Assembly (NCBI RefSeq): GCF_001746915.1
Contig: NZ_MJGC01000076.1
Coordinates: 1-41,635 of the forward strand
From: Desertifilum tharense IPPAS B-1220
GTDB lineage: Bacteria; Cyanobacteriota; Cyanobacteriia; Cyanobacteriales; Desertifilaceae
Direction: 5' to 3'
Length of the DNA stretch: 41,635 nt
The first letter of the stretch is position 1. Each line of letters begins with the position of its first letter. This document shows positions 1 through 8,651 of this stretch, in pieces. The translations under genes and the position numbers were made by a program. Below the pieces are notes generated by a model, which worked only from the letters and a program-made list of their open reading frames with translations, was not told where the DNA came from and did no database searches.

Positions 1-127
1 AGAGTTTGTTGCGGCCGTCCGTGGCATACTAAAACAGAACAAACAAGCGTTAAACGAACGATTGAATAACCTAGCAATTAAAGCACTAGAAGTGCTTGAG
101 GCCATCATTGACGATCCCAACTCCTAA
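1..127 (+). CDS. 3' end of a truncated gene, possibly a helix-turn-helix protein
   Basis: An open frame enters from the left edge (reading from base 2) and ends at TAA 125-127, giving 41 residues that begin EFVAAVRGILKQ and end IIDDPNS. The composition is ordinary protein-like and helical, with an ALEVLEAIIDDP stretch. By memory this resembles the end of helix-turn-helix proteins of the phage small-terminase type, but the fragment is too short to assign. The last residues (DPNS) and the stop are written in the first unit of the heptanucleotide repeat that follows, so the native C-terminus may have been replaced. No start is visible because the gene continues outside the window. Confidence 0.5.
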   Translation, partial: EFVAAVRGILKQNKQALNERLNNLAIKALEVLEAIIDDPNS

Positions 128-181
128 CTCCTAATTCCCTTCTTCCCCAACCCCTAACTCCCAATTCCCAACTCCCCTCTT
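116..181. repeat. Degenerate heptanucleotide array (STRR-like)
   Basis: About nine heptamer-like units of the AACTCCT, AATTCCC and AACCCCT type, with CTTCTTCC interruptions. The same units form the arrays at 13888-14116 and, inverted, at 22546-22635. Short tandemly repeated repetitive heptamers are known from filamentous cyanobacterial genomes. This copy begins inside the last codons of the upstream partial gene. Confidence 0.75.
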
Positions 182-492
182 CATCTAGCCAGTTCCCAGA
201 GTGTCCACTTGCCGTCTCAGGGGAATCACCCAACTGGATGAGGCGATCGCAATTCTCGAACGAGCGGCGCAACTGCTCAATACATCAAGGTTTAGGGGCT
301 GTCCGGAAGATTTTTAAGAATGACTTCAAGGAGCGGTTTTCACCCCTTGTCATTACTCCTCATCAAGGAGTGCCACATTCAGGGTCGATCCTACGTCAAG
401 ACCTATCTAAAGTCGAATTGTAATCGACAGCGACCACCTGATTGATGACACATCAGCAGTTGCGGTGCATTCACCACTCTGGAGAATCAACA
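182..492. other. hetZ upstream region without a convincing gene
   Basis: A roughly 310-base stretch between the repeat array and hetZ. Short frames exist but none has protein-like features plus a ribosome site. Visible items are a HIP1 site near 243, a TCCGGA hexamer at 302-307, and a near-palindrome GTCGA-N7-TCGAC at about 411-427. TCCGGA is the core of the DIF+ promoter motif described for developmental genes in Anabaena, but no well-placed -10 follows it here. The region probably holds the hetZ promoter. Confidence 0.4.
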
Positions 493-1827
493 ATGATGAA
501 TACCCACGCGGCCCACTTACATAGCCTAAACGCTGTTGAACGGCGGATGATTCGCCCCACCAACAAACCTTCTTTAGCTCCCTCATCAACCGTTACAGCT
601 AAATCTCCCAGCGATCCGGTAAAAACGGTTACGCAAGCTACAGAATCGGGTTTCGGATTATCGGCTCAACCTGAACTGTCACAATCAGCAGCGGGAGTGA
701 TGGAGATTTCTACCTTAACCCGTCTGTTACTCGAAGATATTCAAGCGGTTTTAGAAACGGGAAAATGTCGTTCTGCTGAAGCGGTAGCCACGCGAATCGC
801 CTTAGAAGTCGAGCGCATTTGTACCAAGAGCGATCGCATTCAAGCCTCTGGGGTCGCCCGTTCTTGGCAACTCAGTTTAGCGCGGCATCGCTTGCAAAAA
901 TGTTTAGAGTATTACCAACTGGGTTCTAAACGCGGTCGTTCGGAATTGCACAGCAATCTGAGTGTTATGGTATACCGTCATATTGCCTCAGTGCGATCGC
1001 GCTTAGGTTTTCAAGCTCGCTACAACCAAATTGAAGACTTTCTTCAAGGCTTCTATGTCGAAACCCTCAAAGCCTTCCGTCGGGAAAACCAACTCCCCGA
1101 AGATTATTCTCCCCGCACGCGCCTAGAACTGGCTGAATACATGGCCTTTAGCGAACATTACGCCAAGCGCCGCATCTCGCTACCTGGGGGGAACGTGCAA
1201 CGCCTGATCGTCCTCAGAGCGCAAGGATTTGCCCGCCATCAACCCCCAGAAATGTCCTTAGACATTGAATTAGCCGTCGAAAGCGCCAAAGGCGAAGAAG
1301 CCGAAATCCAAAGCCGTTCGCCCGCCATGCAACAAATTCGCGAGAAAATGGTAGCCGCCGCCATCGATCCAGCCGAATCCGTTTTGCGCGATCGCGTCAT
1401 CTCAGAACTGGTACGCTACCTAGAAGAGCAAGATCAATCGGACTGTATCGACTACTTAGTCCTGAGATTGCAAGATTTATCGGCTTCCGAAATTGATGAA
1501 GTCCTCGGTTTATCCTCGCGCCAACGCGACTACCTGCAACAGCGCTTCAAATACCACCTGGAAAAATTCTCCCGCCATCACCAATGGCAACTGGTTCACC
1601 AATGGTTAGGAGCAGATCTCGATCAAAACTTGGGAATGCCTCCCGCCCAATGGCAAGCGTTTGTAGCCCAGCTTTCGCCCGAACAGCAACAGCTCCTACA
1701 ATGCAAGCAAGCCCGCCTCAGCGATCCTGAAATTGCCGCAACCCTCAAATGCACGCCTAAACAAGCCCAAAAACGCTGGTATCAAATCCTCGAACTGGCT
1801 TGGAGCCTTCGCAACCAGAAAGCTTGA
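493..1827 (+). CDS. hetZ: HetZ-family regulator
   Basis: A predicted regulator of cell differentiation. In Anabaena HetZ acts early in heterocyst development alongside HetP and PatU3, and homologues also occur in filamentous cyanobacteria without heterocysts. The chosen start ATG 493 has GGAG at 481-484, eight bases upstream; an in-frame ATG at 442 has no such site. This gives 444 residues. The first 70 or so residues are low complexity (Ser/Thr/Pro). The conserved body follows, including the FLQGFYVETLKAFRREN block and a Cys/His-free helical core. The last 60 residues (LSPEQQQLLQ to KQAQKRWYQIL) look like a sigma-region-4-type helix-turn-helix, an inference from pattern. No patU3 or hetP lies beside it. 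The family call is from recognition of the conserved block, without alignment. Confidence 0.8.
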   Translation: MMNTHAAHLHSLNAVERRMIRPTNKPSLAPSSTVTAKSPSDPVKTVTQATESGFGLSAQPELSQSAAGVMEISTLTRLLLEDIQAVLETGKCRSAEAVATRIALEVERICTKSDRIQASGVARSWQLSLARHRLQKCLEYYQLGSKRGRSELHSNLSVMVYRHIASVRSRLGFQARYNQIEDFLQGFYVETLKAFRRENQLPEDYSPRTRLELAEYMAFSEHYAKRRISLPGGNVQRLIVLRAQGFARHQPPEMSLDIELAVESAKGEEAEIQSRSPAMQQIREKMVAAAIDPAESVLRDRVISELVRYLEEQDQSDCIDYLVLRLQDLSASEIDEVLGLSSRQRDYLQQRFKYHLEKFSRHHQWQLVHQWLGADLDQNLGMPPAQWQAFVAQLSPEQQQLLQCKQARLSDPEIAATLKCTPKQAQKRWYQILELAWSLRNQKA

Positions 1828-1992
1828 AGGGGACTAGGGACTCAGGGACAAAACCTTTATGCCATCTTCCCCTGACCCATTCCCCTTCTTCCCTCGCTTC
1901 GGTAAAATAACATCCGATCCAAGCAGCTTGAGAAACCACTCCGGTCAATCTCCAGCGGGTAGGGGTTCTCTCTCTATGCAAAGGCATTGTGC

Positions 1993-2000
1993 TATAAAAT
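1993..2000 (+). promoter_or_regulatory. Candidate extended -10 promoter for the LapA-domain gene
   Basis: TATAAAAT at 1993-2000 is preceded by TG at 1990-1991, which matches the TGnTATAAT extended -10 pattern. It lies about 85 bases upstream of the ATG at 2084. No good -35 hexamer is visible, as is common for extended -10 promoters. Confidence 0.35.
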
Positions 2001-2083
2001 CGAGCTTGGCGTTAACGGATGCAATTCTCTAGCTAAACCCGATATTTTTCAGCTAAATTTTAGAAATCTTCAGGATTAGGCTA

Positions 2084-2458
2084 ATGCGACAAATTAACTT
2101 TTTAATCGTCTTTGTCTTTTGCCTCGCTTTGGTATTGTTCAGCTTACAAAATCCCGAACCTGCAACCATTAAACTGATTGAAGGCTATCAAGTTCAAGCC
2201 CCGCTAGCCATTGAGTTAATTCTGGCAATGGGTTTAGGAGCTGTCCTGGCGTGGGTGTTTGGCGTCTGGGCGCGCCTGCAACGCTTGGTAGACGCTCGCC
2301 AAGACATCAACCACATTCGCACCCTAGACGAGCGCATTCAACAGCTCGAGCAAGAACGAGAACAGTATAAAGCTCAACTAGAAACTCCGGGTCGTTTGCC
2401 TCCCGCTTCCGAGTCAGCCGGATCGGAGATGGAAACCTCAGAAGCAATGGCCAACTAG
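2084..2458 (+). CDS. LapA-domain (DUF1049) small membrane protein
   Basis: A 124-residue protein of the LapA family (lipopolysaccharide assembly protein A domain). Two hydrophobic segments span residues 4-21 and 42-62, separated by the short loop containing SLQNPEPATIKLIEG, which is typical of the family. A charged coiled-coil tail follows at about residues 66-105 (ERIQQLEQEREQYKAQLE), then a Ser/Glu-rich end. It is predicted to sit in the plasma membrane with the coiled coil in the cytoplasm. AGGA precedes the ATG by about ten bases. It is followed by scpA on the same strand, so the two may be co-transcribed. Its function in cyanobacteria is not established; LapA in E. coli affects LPS regulation through LapB. 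Confidence 0.8.
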   Translation: MRQINFLIVFVFCLALVLFSLQNPEPATIKLIEGYQVQAPLAIELILAMGLGAVLAWVFGVWARLQRLVDARQDINHIRTLDERIQQLEQEREQYKAQLETPGRLPPASESAGSEMETSEAMAN

Positions 2459-2579
2459 GGACAATTGCCTTGCAGTTAAGCTTGTTAACCAATCCGGCCA
2501 GTCTGTGGAGTTTGTGGGTTCCCCTATTGCTCTTAGTTTTGATTGTGCTAGCGGCTATCTACTTCACGAGGAGCGAGCG

Positions 2580-3368
2580 GTGAGAGATTCACTGGCAGTA
2601 GAATTGAACGCTTACCCCAACCGCGATCGCAATAATCCCCAGGAACTGGGAATTGCGTTGTTAATTGAAATGGCTCAATGCGGCGAGATCGATCCGTGGG
2701 ATGTCCAAGTGATTGATGTCATCGATCGGGTTTTGAGCGAACTTCGCACCCGCAGTGCAGACGCCTCCCAGGAAGCGGATTTATCGGAATCTGGACAGGC
2801 ATTTTTGTATGCATCGATGCTGGTGTTACTCAAAGCCGATCGCTTGTTAGAGTCGCCCGAAGCGAACCCCGCCGATGACGACTTTGATGAGGCGATTCCA
2901 GAGTTAGACGATTCTGGAAGCGATCGCGCTTTTCCTTTACGATTAGAAAAACAACTGCGCCGTCGTGCTGTGGCTCGACCTCCTCAACAACGCCGGGTGA
3001 CGTTGCAGGAGTTGATCGAACAAATTGAGCTAATGACGGAGACGATCGCCAAAACCCCTAAAACTAGCCCCCGCCGACGCATGAATTCCCTCTCGCGTAG
3101 CAAGACGGCCAGAGCGATCGCCCAACTGGCGCATCAGGAAAATCTATCGGAAGTCGCAGACGGATTAGAGCAGTTTCTTGTAAACCACTGGTCTAAAATA
3201 ACTCAAGGCCAAGATTGGCTGGATCTAGAGCAACTTCTCGCTTCTCAACCCCAAAATGACCGAGTTGGCGTGTTTTGGGCCCTCCTATTGCTGTCGGCAC
3301 AGTCTAAGGTTGAGTTAGCTCAAGAGGAGTTTTATCAAGACTTGAAAATTCGCGTCCCGATCGGTTAG
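2580..3368 (+). CDS. scpA: Segregation and condensation protein A (ScpA)
   Basis: The kleisin subunit of the bacterial SMC condensin complex, which bridges SMC heads and is needed for chromosome organisation and segregation. The N-terminal hallmark is visible: IALLIEMAQCGEIDPWDVQVIDVI at residues 20-45, followed by a helical segment with ASMLVLLKADRLLE. GTG 2580 is chosen because GAGGAG at 2568-2573 sits six bases upstream, and because the longer frame from GTG 2505 would add a region without family resemblance. This gives 262 residues, a usual ScpA length. The middle (residues 100-150) is acidic and variable; the C-terminal winged-helix part ends in KIRVPIG. Neither scpB nor smc is adjacent. 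Confidence 0.85.
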   Translation: MRDSLAVELNAYPNRDRNNPQELGIALLIEMAQCGEIDPWDVQVIDVIDRVLSELRTRSADASQEADLSESGQAFLYASMLVLLKADRLLESPEANPADDDFDEAIPELDDSGSDRAFPLRLEKQLRRRAVARPPQQRRVTLQELIEQIELMTETIAKTPKTSPRRRMNSLSRSKTARAIAQLAHQENLSEVADGLEQFLVNHWSKITQGQDWLDLEQLLASQPQNDRVGVFWALLLLSAQSKVELAQEEFYQDLKIRVPIG

Positions 3369-3400
3369 TTATAAGGGATCGATCGGGGGCGAACGCTTCT

Positions 3401-3412
3401 ACACACACACAC
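3401..3412. repeat. (AC)6 dinucleotide run
   Basis: Six perfect AC units in the 5' leader of the nucleotidyltransferase gene, about 40 bases before its start codon. Short dinucleotide runs can change length by replication slippage. No function is evident. Confidence 0.6.
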
Positions 3413-3452
3413 GATCGCAGTACACTGACCTAGGGTTGAGGAATAACTATTC

Positions 3453-4616
3453 ATGAAAGCCATGATTCTGGCGGCTGGAAAAGGAACTCGCGTCCGACCC
3501 ATTACCCACACCATTCCCAAACCAATGATTCCGATCCTGCAAAAGCCAGTGATGGAATTTTTGCTAGAACTCTTGCGCCAGCATGGGTTTGACCAAGTGA
3601 TGGTCAATGTCAGCCATCTTGCTTATGAAATTGAAAGTTATTTCCGAGATGGTCAGCGCTTTGGCGTGCAGATTGCTTACTCGTTTGAGGGCAAAATTGA
3701 GGAAAAGGGCGAATTAGTCGGTAATGCGATTGGATCGGCAGGAGGGATGAAGCGGATTCAAGATTATAATCCGTTCTTTGATGATACCTTTGTCGTGATG
3801 TGCGGCGATGCCCTCATTGACCTCGATCTCACGGCGGCGGTGAAATGGCATCGGGAAAAAGGCGCGATCGCCACTGTGATTATGAAGTCGGTTCCCCGCG
3901 ATGAGGTATCGAGTTATGGGGTTGTCGTTACCGATGAAACCGATCGCATCAAAACTTTCCAAGAAAAACCCTCAGTAGAAGAAGCCTTAAGTACCAATAT
4001 CAACACCGGGATTTATATTTTTGAACCGGAAGTTCTCGACTATATTCCCTCTGGGGTGGAGTACGATATCGGCGGCGAACTGTTCCCGAAACTGGTTGAA
4101 ATGGGCGCGCCGTTCTACGGCTTGGTGATGGATTTCCAATGGGTGGATATTGGTAAAGTCCCCGACTATTGGCGAGCCATTCGCGGGGTTCTCTCCGGAG
4201 AGATTCAAAATGTATCCATTCCCGGCCATCAAGTCGCCCCTGGTATTTACACCGGATTAAACGTGGCGGTGAACTGGGATAAGGTGGATATCCAAGGCCC
4301 CGTTTATATCGGGGGCATGACCAAAATTGAAGATGGGGCGAAAATTGTCGGCCCCACCATGATCGGCCCCAACTGCTGTATTTGCAGCGGCGCGACGGTA
4401 GAAAATAGCGTCATCTTTGAATATTCGCGCCTCGGCCCCGGCGTTCGCTTAGTCGATAAGCTGGTATTTGGTCGCTATTGCGTCGATAAGACGGGTGCAG
4501 CCATTGACGTACAGGCGGCCGCTTTAGATTGGCTCATTACCGATTCGCGATCGACCCCCCCCTCGCAACCCCCCGCCGAAAGCCAAGCGATCGCTGAATT
4601 GCTAGGCAATAGTTAA
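3453..4616 (+). CDS. Sugar-phosphate nucleotidyltransferase (mannose-1-phosphate guanylyltransferase-like)
   Basis: Predicted to make NDP-sugars (probably GDP-mannose or a related donor) for polysaccharide and glycan synthesis. It has an N-terminal NTP-transferase domain with the signature LAAGKGTRVRPITHTIPKPM at residues 6-25. The catalytic region includes VMCGDALIDLDL around 114-125, FQEKPS near 170, and DIGKVPDYWRA near 230. After about residue 260 there is a left-handed beta-helix made of hexapeptide repeats (GPVYIGG, GAKIVG, GPTMIG, GATVEN). The 387-residue length fits the two-domain GCD1/RmlA-like family. The ATG is preceded by GAGGAATAACTATTC. Near the end, a C8 run at 4555-4562 would change the last roughly 20 residues if it slipped. 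Nucleotide and sugar specificity cannot be read from sequence. Confidence 0.8.
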   Translation: MKAMILAAGKGTRVRPITHTIPKPMIPILQKPVMEFLLELLRQHGFDQVMVNVSHLAYEIESYFRDGQRFGVQIAYSFEGKIEEKGELVGNAIGSAGGMKRIQDYNPFFDDTFVVMCGDALIDLDLTAAVKWHREKGAIATVIMKSVPRDEVSSYGVVVTDETDRIKTFQEKPSVEEALSTNINTGIYIFEPEVLDYIPSGVEYDIGGELFPKLVEMGAPFYGLVMDFQWVDIGKVPDYWRAIRGVLSGEIQNVSIPGHQVAPGIYTGLNVAVNWDKVDIQGPVYIGGMTKIEDGAKIVGPTMIGPNCCICSGATVENSVIFEYSRLGPGVRLVDKLVFGRYCVDKTGAAIDVQAAALDWLITDSRSTPPSQPPAESQAIAELLGNS

Positions 4617-4630
4617 CCCAACGTCAAAGT

Positions 4631-4803
4631 CCCCCTTTTGAAGGCTCTCGTGTATACAGAAGTCTTCTAGTATTGTTCTACAAGGTTTTGATCCCCCCTA
4701 GCCCCCCTTACAAAAGGGGGGAACCGGAGTCACAGTCCCCCTTAGTAAGGGGGATTTAGGGTTCTTACCCTAGATGTGTATACACGCTAGCTTTTGAAGG
4801 GGG
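4631..4803. repeat. MITE-like palindromic repeat element
   Basis: A 173-bp element between convergent genes. Its ends are imperfect inverted repeats of about 28 bases, 4631-4658 (CCCCCTTTTGAAG through GTGTATACA) and 4777-4803 (TGTATACACGCTAGC through GGGGG). Inside are two strong hairpins: CCCCCCTT-acaa-AAGGGGGG at 4702-4721 and CCCCCTT-agt-AAGGGGG at 4737-4753. A further copy of the GGGGGATTTAGG tail lies at 4801-4818, and a degenerate copy of the inner unit lies at 9485-9510. No coding potential is seen. The hairpins could also stop transcription from both flanking genes. Confidence 0.7.
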
Positions 4804-4818
4804 ATTTAGGGGGATTTC

Positions 4819-7083
4819 CTAAGCTTCAATCACCACGCGCAAATTCCCCCGCTTGCGACTAACGCGACAAGCCGTGGTTTCGCCGGAACGTTCAAACTCT
4901 AAATCGAGTAACGTTGAACCAATTCGCAGGTTTTGCAACGATAGATGGGGAATCGATTCTGGAAGCGCCGGATCGATAATTCGCAGATAATTACTAGGCG
5001 CATCGGGGACTAAATTCACCATCATCTGTAATAGCTGGAAAATGCTCCCCGTCGCCCAAGCTTGCGGCGAACAAGCCACCGGATATTGCACGGGGCGATC
5101 GCCCTCATCCATCCGTTCAAAGCCGCAGAATAACTCCGGCGGGCGCTGGTAAGCTTGTAATAAAGCCATATCTAGCAAACCAGTCGCCACCTCCAAGGCT
5201 TGATCGATGCGTCCGAGCGATCGCAGCCCTAACGAAATCAGCGCATTATCGTGCGGCCACACCGAACCCGTATGATATCCCATTGGATTATACGCCGGAG
5301 ATTGACTGCTTAAGGTGCGAATGCCCCAGCCATTAAACATATCCGGCGCTTGCAGCCGTTCGGCAACGCTATCGGCTTTTTCGGGTAATAAAATCCCTAA
5401 ATTCAAACAATGACCTGGATTGGAAGTAATGCTATCCACTGGGTTGCCCTCCCCATCCAATGCCAAGGCACAGAAATCAAGGTCATTAATCCAGAAATCG
5501 CAATTAAAGCGAGTTTTCAACTGACGAGCATCCTCTTGCCAAGCTTCGGCTAAGTCCAAACGCTTTTTCAGCCGAGCCATTTCGCTAAGTCGGACTTTGG
5601 CCGCATAAACATAAGCCTGAACCTCGCATAAGGTAATTGGCCCGCTTGCCATTTGTCCCTGACGATTGACAATACAGTCGCCAGAATCCTTCCAGCCTTG
5701 GTTGATTAACCCGCGCTTAGACTTGCGGTGATAGGCTAAATACCCCGTTTCTTGGGAATTGCGATCGATCCATTCCATTGCCGCCAAGGCATTGGGCCAT
5801 AATCGATCGAGGGTTTCTCGATCGTTCGTCCAAGCATAATACTCGGCATAGAGCATTAACCATAACGGCGTTGCATCCACCGTCCCGTAATAGGGAGTAT
5901 GGGGAATTTCCTGACACCGGGCCATCTCGCCTAAACGGATTTCGTGTAGAATTTTTCCGGGTTCTTCTTCTCGCCAGTCATCCTCGATTTTTCCTTGGTA
6001 TTCAGCTAGGACATTGAGGGTTTGACGAGCAATGCTGGAATCTAGCATCAGGGTTTGGGAGGCCGCAATAATTGAATCGCGTCCAAACAGCGTGGAGAAC
6101 CAGGGAACCCCGGCGGAGAGAATTTTATCTTTGCCGAAGGTTTGCCGTAACAGATAAATATCTTGTTCGGCCCGCTTGATAATCCGATTCACCGTCATAT
6201 TATCAGAGCTAATTCGGGTAACTCGCCCCAACCATTCTTTTTCTTCCATCAGTTCGGCGGCTTTTGCTTGGGCTAGCGTGACCGGAGGGCTAACGATAGA
6301 AGAGGATCGGCCGTTGGTGAGCATTTGCAGGCGATAGCCGATTTTTTGGGTTTCGTGGGAACCGAGTTCAATCTGCCAAACGGCGGTGTAGCCTTTAAAT
6401 TGGTCGGGGGGATGGTGGCGGAATTCAATGCGCGATTCCATCAAAGACTTGTCTAAGCCTTGATAAGCAAGGATGAGTTCGGGGGCAGCGCGATCGCTAC
6501 TATTGTTTTTAAGCAGAAGATAGTCTTCATCCGTTTGCGGCAGTTCTCCTTTAGGGAGGAAGCGCAACAATTGACCGCGTTGAGAACGGTCAAAACCGCG
6601 AATTTCAAACAAATCGAGAAAATCCGCCCCAAAACTGAGACTCACCTCAAACTGGACGGGGTTGGTGGTGTAGTTGGTAATTTCAATTTCTTCAAATAAA
6701 CCCCCGTTAATGACGATTTCCCGCTTCATTCCAATCGTTTCAGCCAGGAGTCGGTCTTTAATTCGGGGGTTGGCGCAAAGGACAGACAGGACAAAGCCTT
6801 TTTCTACATTACTACTGAGCAGAACTGGCGATCGCCCTTCGATCTGAAGTTCTAGCCGACTGAGAAACCGTGTATCGTGACAGAACAGACCCATGCTGGC
6901 TTTCAGGTCATCTTCCGAACAGCCTGCAATATTGCCGAGGGTATCGGTAATCAAAAACAGGTCGTCATCTTTGAGAGTCAGCGTGGGTTGCGGGCGTTCG
7001 CTTAACACGCAGGGCCATTCCGGCAGGGGAAGGGCGTCGGCTGATACAAAAGTTCTACCGTCGATCTCTAACAGTTCAGGCAT
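4819..7083 (-). CDS. Amylo-alpha-1,6-glucosidase / glycogen-debranching-type glycoside hydrolase
   Basis: Predicted to hydrolyse alpha-1,6 linkages of glycogen-like or oligosaccharide substrates in the cytoplasm. The N-terminal part (residues 30-240) matches the GDE_N_bis type, with GLFCHDTRFLSRLEL and GLFEEIEITNYT. The C-terminal alpha/alpha-barrel (from about 280) has FGRDSIIAASQTLM, TVDATPLWLMLYAEYY, GWKDSGDCI and YHTGSVWPHDNALI, which are typical of the GDE_C family. The 754-residue length is normal. The start ATG 7083 follows AGAAG. The gene lies 105 bases downstream of a GT4 glycosyltransferase on the same strand, a pairing that suggests joint action on a glucan or stored sugar. The catalytic residues were not assigned individually. 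Confidence 0.85.
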   Translation of the reverse strand: MPELLEIDGRTFVSADALPLPEWPCVLSERPQPTLTLKDDDLFLITDTLGNIAGCSEDDLKASMGLFCHDTRFLSRLELQIEGRSPVLLSSNVEKGFVLSVLCANPRIKDRLLAETIGMKREIVINGGLFEEIEITNYTTNPVQFEVSLSFGADFLDLFEIRGFDRSQRGQLLRFLPKGELPQTDEDYLLLKNNSSDRAAPELILAYQGLDKSLMESRIEFRHHPPDQFKGYTAVWQIELGSHETQKIGYRLQMLTNGRSSSIVSPPVTLAQAKAAELMEEKEWLGRVTRISSDNMTVNRIIKRAEQDIYLLRQTFGKDKILSAGVPWFSTLFGRDSIIAASQTLMLDSSIARQTLNVLAEYQGKIEDDWREEEPGKILHEIRLGEMARCQEIPHTPYYGTVDATPLWLMLYAEYYAWTNDRETLDRLWPNALAAMEWIDRNSQETGYLAYHRKSKRGLINQGWKDSGDCIVNRQGQMASGPITLCEVQAYVYAAKVRLSEMARLKKRLDLAEAWQEDARQLKTRFNCDFWINDLDFCALALDGEGNPVDSITSNPGHCLNLGILLPEKADSVAERLQAPDMFNGWGIRTLSSQSPAYNPMGYHTGSVWPHDNALISLGLRSLGRIDQALEVATGLLDMALLQAYQRPPELFCGFERMDEGDRPVQYPVACSPQAWATGSIFQLLQMMVNLVPDAPSNYLRIIDPALPESIPHLSLQNLRIGSTLLDLEFERSGETTACRVSRKRGNLRVVIEA

Positions 7084-7188
7084 TCTTCTAAAAGGAGTCC
7101 CTATTGTACTAGTGTGTCAATGGGCGATCGCCAATACCATCAGGACTCAGATGAATGACCGTTTGCAGACAGGGCGGTTAAACCCATC

Positions 7189-8262
7189 TCAAACGTAAAT
7201 TTCGGGCTTGCTGGGTTTGCCGTTGAGAGAAAAGCGTTCTGCCAAGAGTTGTTGATACACCGCTTCGTAACCGTCTACCATTTTTTGCACCGAAAAGCGA
7301 TTTTGAACGTGTTCTCGGCAGTCATGGCGATTGAGTTGACTCACCTGGTCAATGGCTGCGATCGCTTCTTCAATGTTGTCACACAAGAAACCCGTTTGAC
7401 CGTGGGCGATCACTTCCGGGGCCGATCCCATTCTCATCCCAATCACCGGAGTCCCGCTAGCCATCGACTCCACCATCACTAAACCAAAGGGTTCGCGCCA
7501 GGTAATGGTAAACAACGTCGCCACCGCCCCTTCTAGTAAAGCCGCTTTTTCCGATTGCGTCACTTCCCCGAAATACTCAATTTGCCGGCCATCAATCTCC
7601 GGCTTAATCACATTCTCAAAGTAATCCACATCCACCGCATCCACCTTACCCGCCATTTTCAGGTGCCACCCCGAACGCTTGGCAATTTCAATAGCAATGT
7701 GCGGTCCTTTTTCTGGCGATAAACGACCCAAGAACGCCAGATAAGGCGGGTTCTCCGGTTGCGCCCGGAAGGTATACTGGCTCAAGTCGATCCCGTTATA
7801 CACCGTCGCAACGCAGTTCAAGTTTAAGCGGGGTTCGCGCTGGGCGTTGGAAATACTGACGTAGGGTTGACGCCGCGCGTGGGTAAATAGCTTCTCGTTA
7901 TCGGGGGTAAAAATTCCGTGCAGGGTGTGAACCGTGGGCGTTTTCACCAGTTGCGCGTAGGGAAGGGTTGCACACCCCATGTGCGAGTGAATAATATCAA
8001 ATTCGCTGGCCCGTTCGTAAACCTGGGAGAGTTGCAGCATATCGTAGATGCCGTACTCTTTGACGCTGGAATCTAAGCGCAAAGCACGCGGATGAACCGA
8101 TTCTAATTGAGCAGAGGTAATCGAATCACCGGATGCAAATAAGGTGACTTCGTGGCCGCGTCGGACTAATTCATCCGTCAACAAACTTACGATTTGTTCA
8201 ATCCCTCCATAGGCAGGCGGGGGAACTCGTTCGACCAATGGAGACACTTGGGCAATTCGCAC
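7189..8262 (-). CDS. Glycosyltransferase family 4 protein
   Basis: A GT-B fold, retaining glycosyltransferase of 357 residues. The N-terminal acceptor domain has GGIEQIVSLLTDELVRRGHEV at residues 19-39 and FDIIHSHMG near 88. The linker carries VYNGIDLSQY near 157, and the donor domain has LAFLGRLSPEKGPHIAIEIA near 173-193. The E-x7-E motif is present as EPFGLVMVE near residue 255. GTG 8262 is the start, with GGAAGG about six bases upstream. It probably forms a transcription unit with the amylo-1,6-glucosidase that follows. The substrate is unknown; related cyanobacterial GT4 enzymes act in sugar, sulfolipid or exopolysaccharide pathways. Confidence 0.85.
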   Translation of the reverse strand: MRIAQVSPLVERVPPPAYGGIEQIVSLLTDELVRRGHEVTLFASGDSITSAQLESVHPRALRLDSSVKEYGIYDMLQLSQVYERASEFDIIHSHMGCATLPYAQLVKTPTVHTLHGIFTPDNEKLFTHARRQPYVSISNAQREPRLNLNCVATVYNGIDLSQYTFRAQPENPPYLAFLGRLSPEKGPHIAIEIAKRSGWHLKMAGKVDAVDVDYFENVIKPEIDGRQIEYFGEVTQSEKAALLEGAVATLFTITWREPFGLVMVESMASGTPVIGMRMGSAPEVIAHGQTGFLCDNIEEAIAAIDQVSQLNRHDCREHVQNRFSVQKMVDGYEAVYQQLLAERFSLNGKPSKPEIYV

Positions 8263-8651
8263 GATTCACCTTCCAGTTTGATATGGGTTTGAAAAAAGAC
8301 AAGTAAATAAAGGACTTACAGCGCCGATCTGTTTTTGTAACGTAACAATACAGCACGTTGAGGCAATCTTAAGAAATATGTCTAAACTTGACAATCCTAC
8401 AAAAGGAAGATTTCAGTCCAGGTCAAGTTATTCCCCAACCTAGTGAAATCCTCAGAAAACATTGCTACTGGGCATTTGCCATCCCAGTCACCGAAGCAAT
8501 TTCAACCGAGTCAATGTCTGGGGATCTTTAAAATTCAGGTCAACTCCCCTGATTGACTCACAAAACCCATGAAAGCCCCATGCTGAAGGAGATGATTGCT
8601 AGCGATAGCAACCAATCTGTTGTTAATGAGAGTTTCTCAAGTATGACCTTA
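8263..8651. other. Intergenic region upstream of the GT4 gene
   Basis: About 390 bases between the end of the ankyrin gene and the GT4 start. It is AT-rich, with GTAACGTAAC at 8338-8347 and a TTGACA-like hexamer near 8390. It probably contains the GT4 promoter on the - strand. No RNA gene or convincing small ORF was seen. Confidence 0.4.

Noticed and set aside
238..423. 61-codon ORF upstream of hetZ
   Set aside because: No ribosome site and no recognisable sequence. A different frame (about 228-310) reads TQLDEAIAILERAAQLLN and could be a gene relic, but it has no start and is too short to support.
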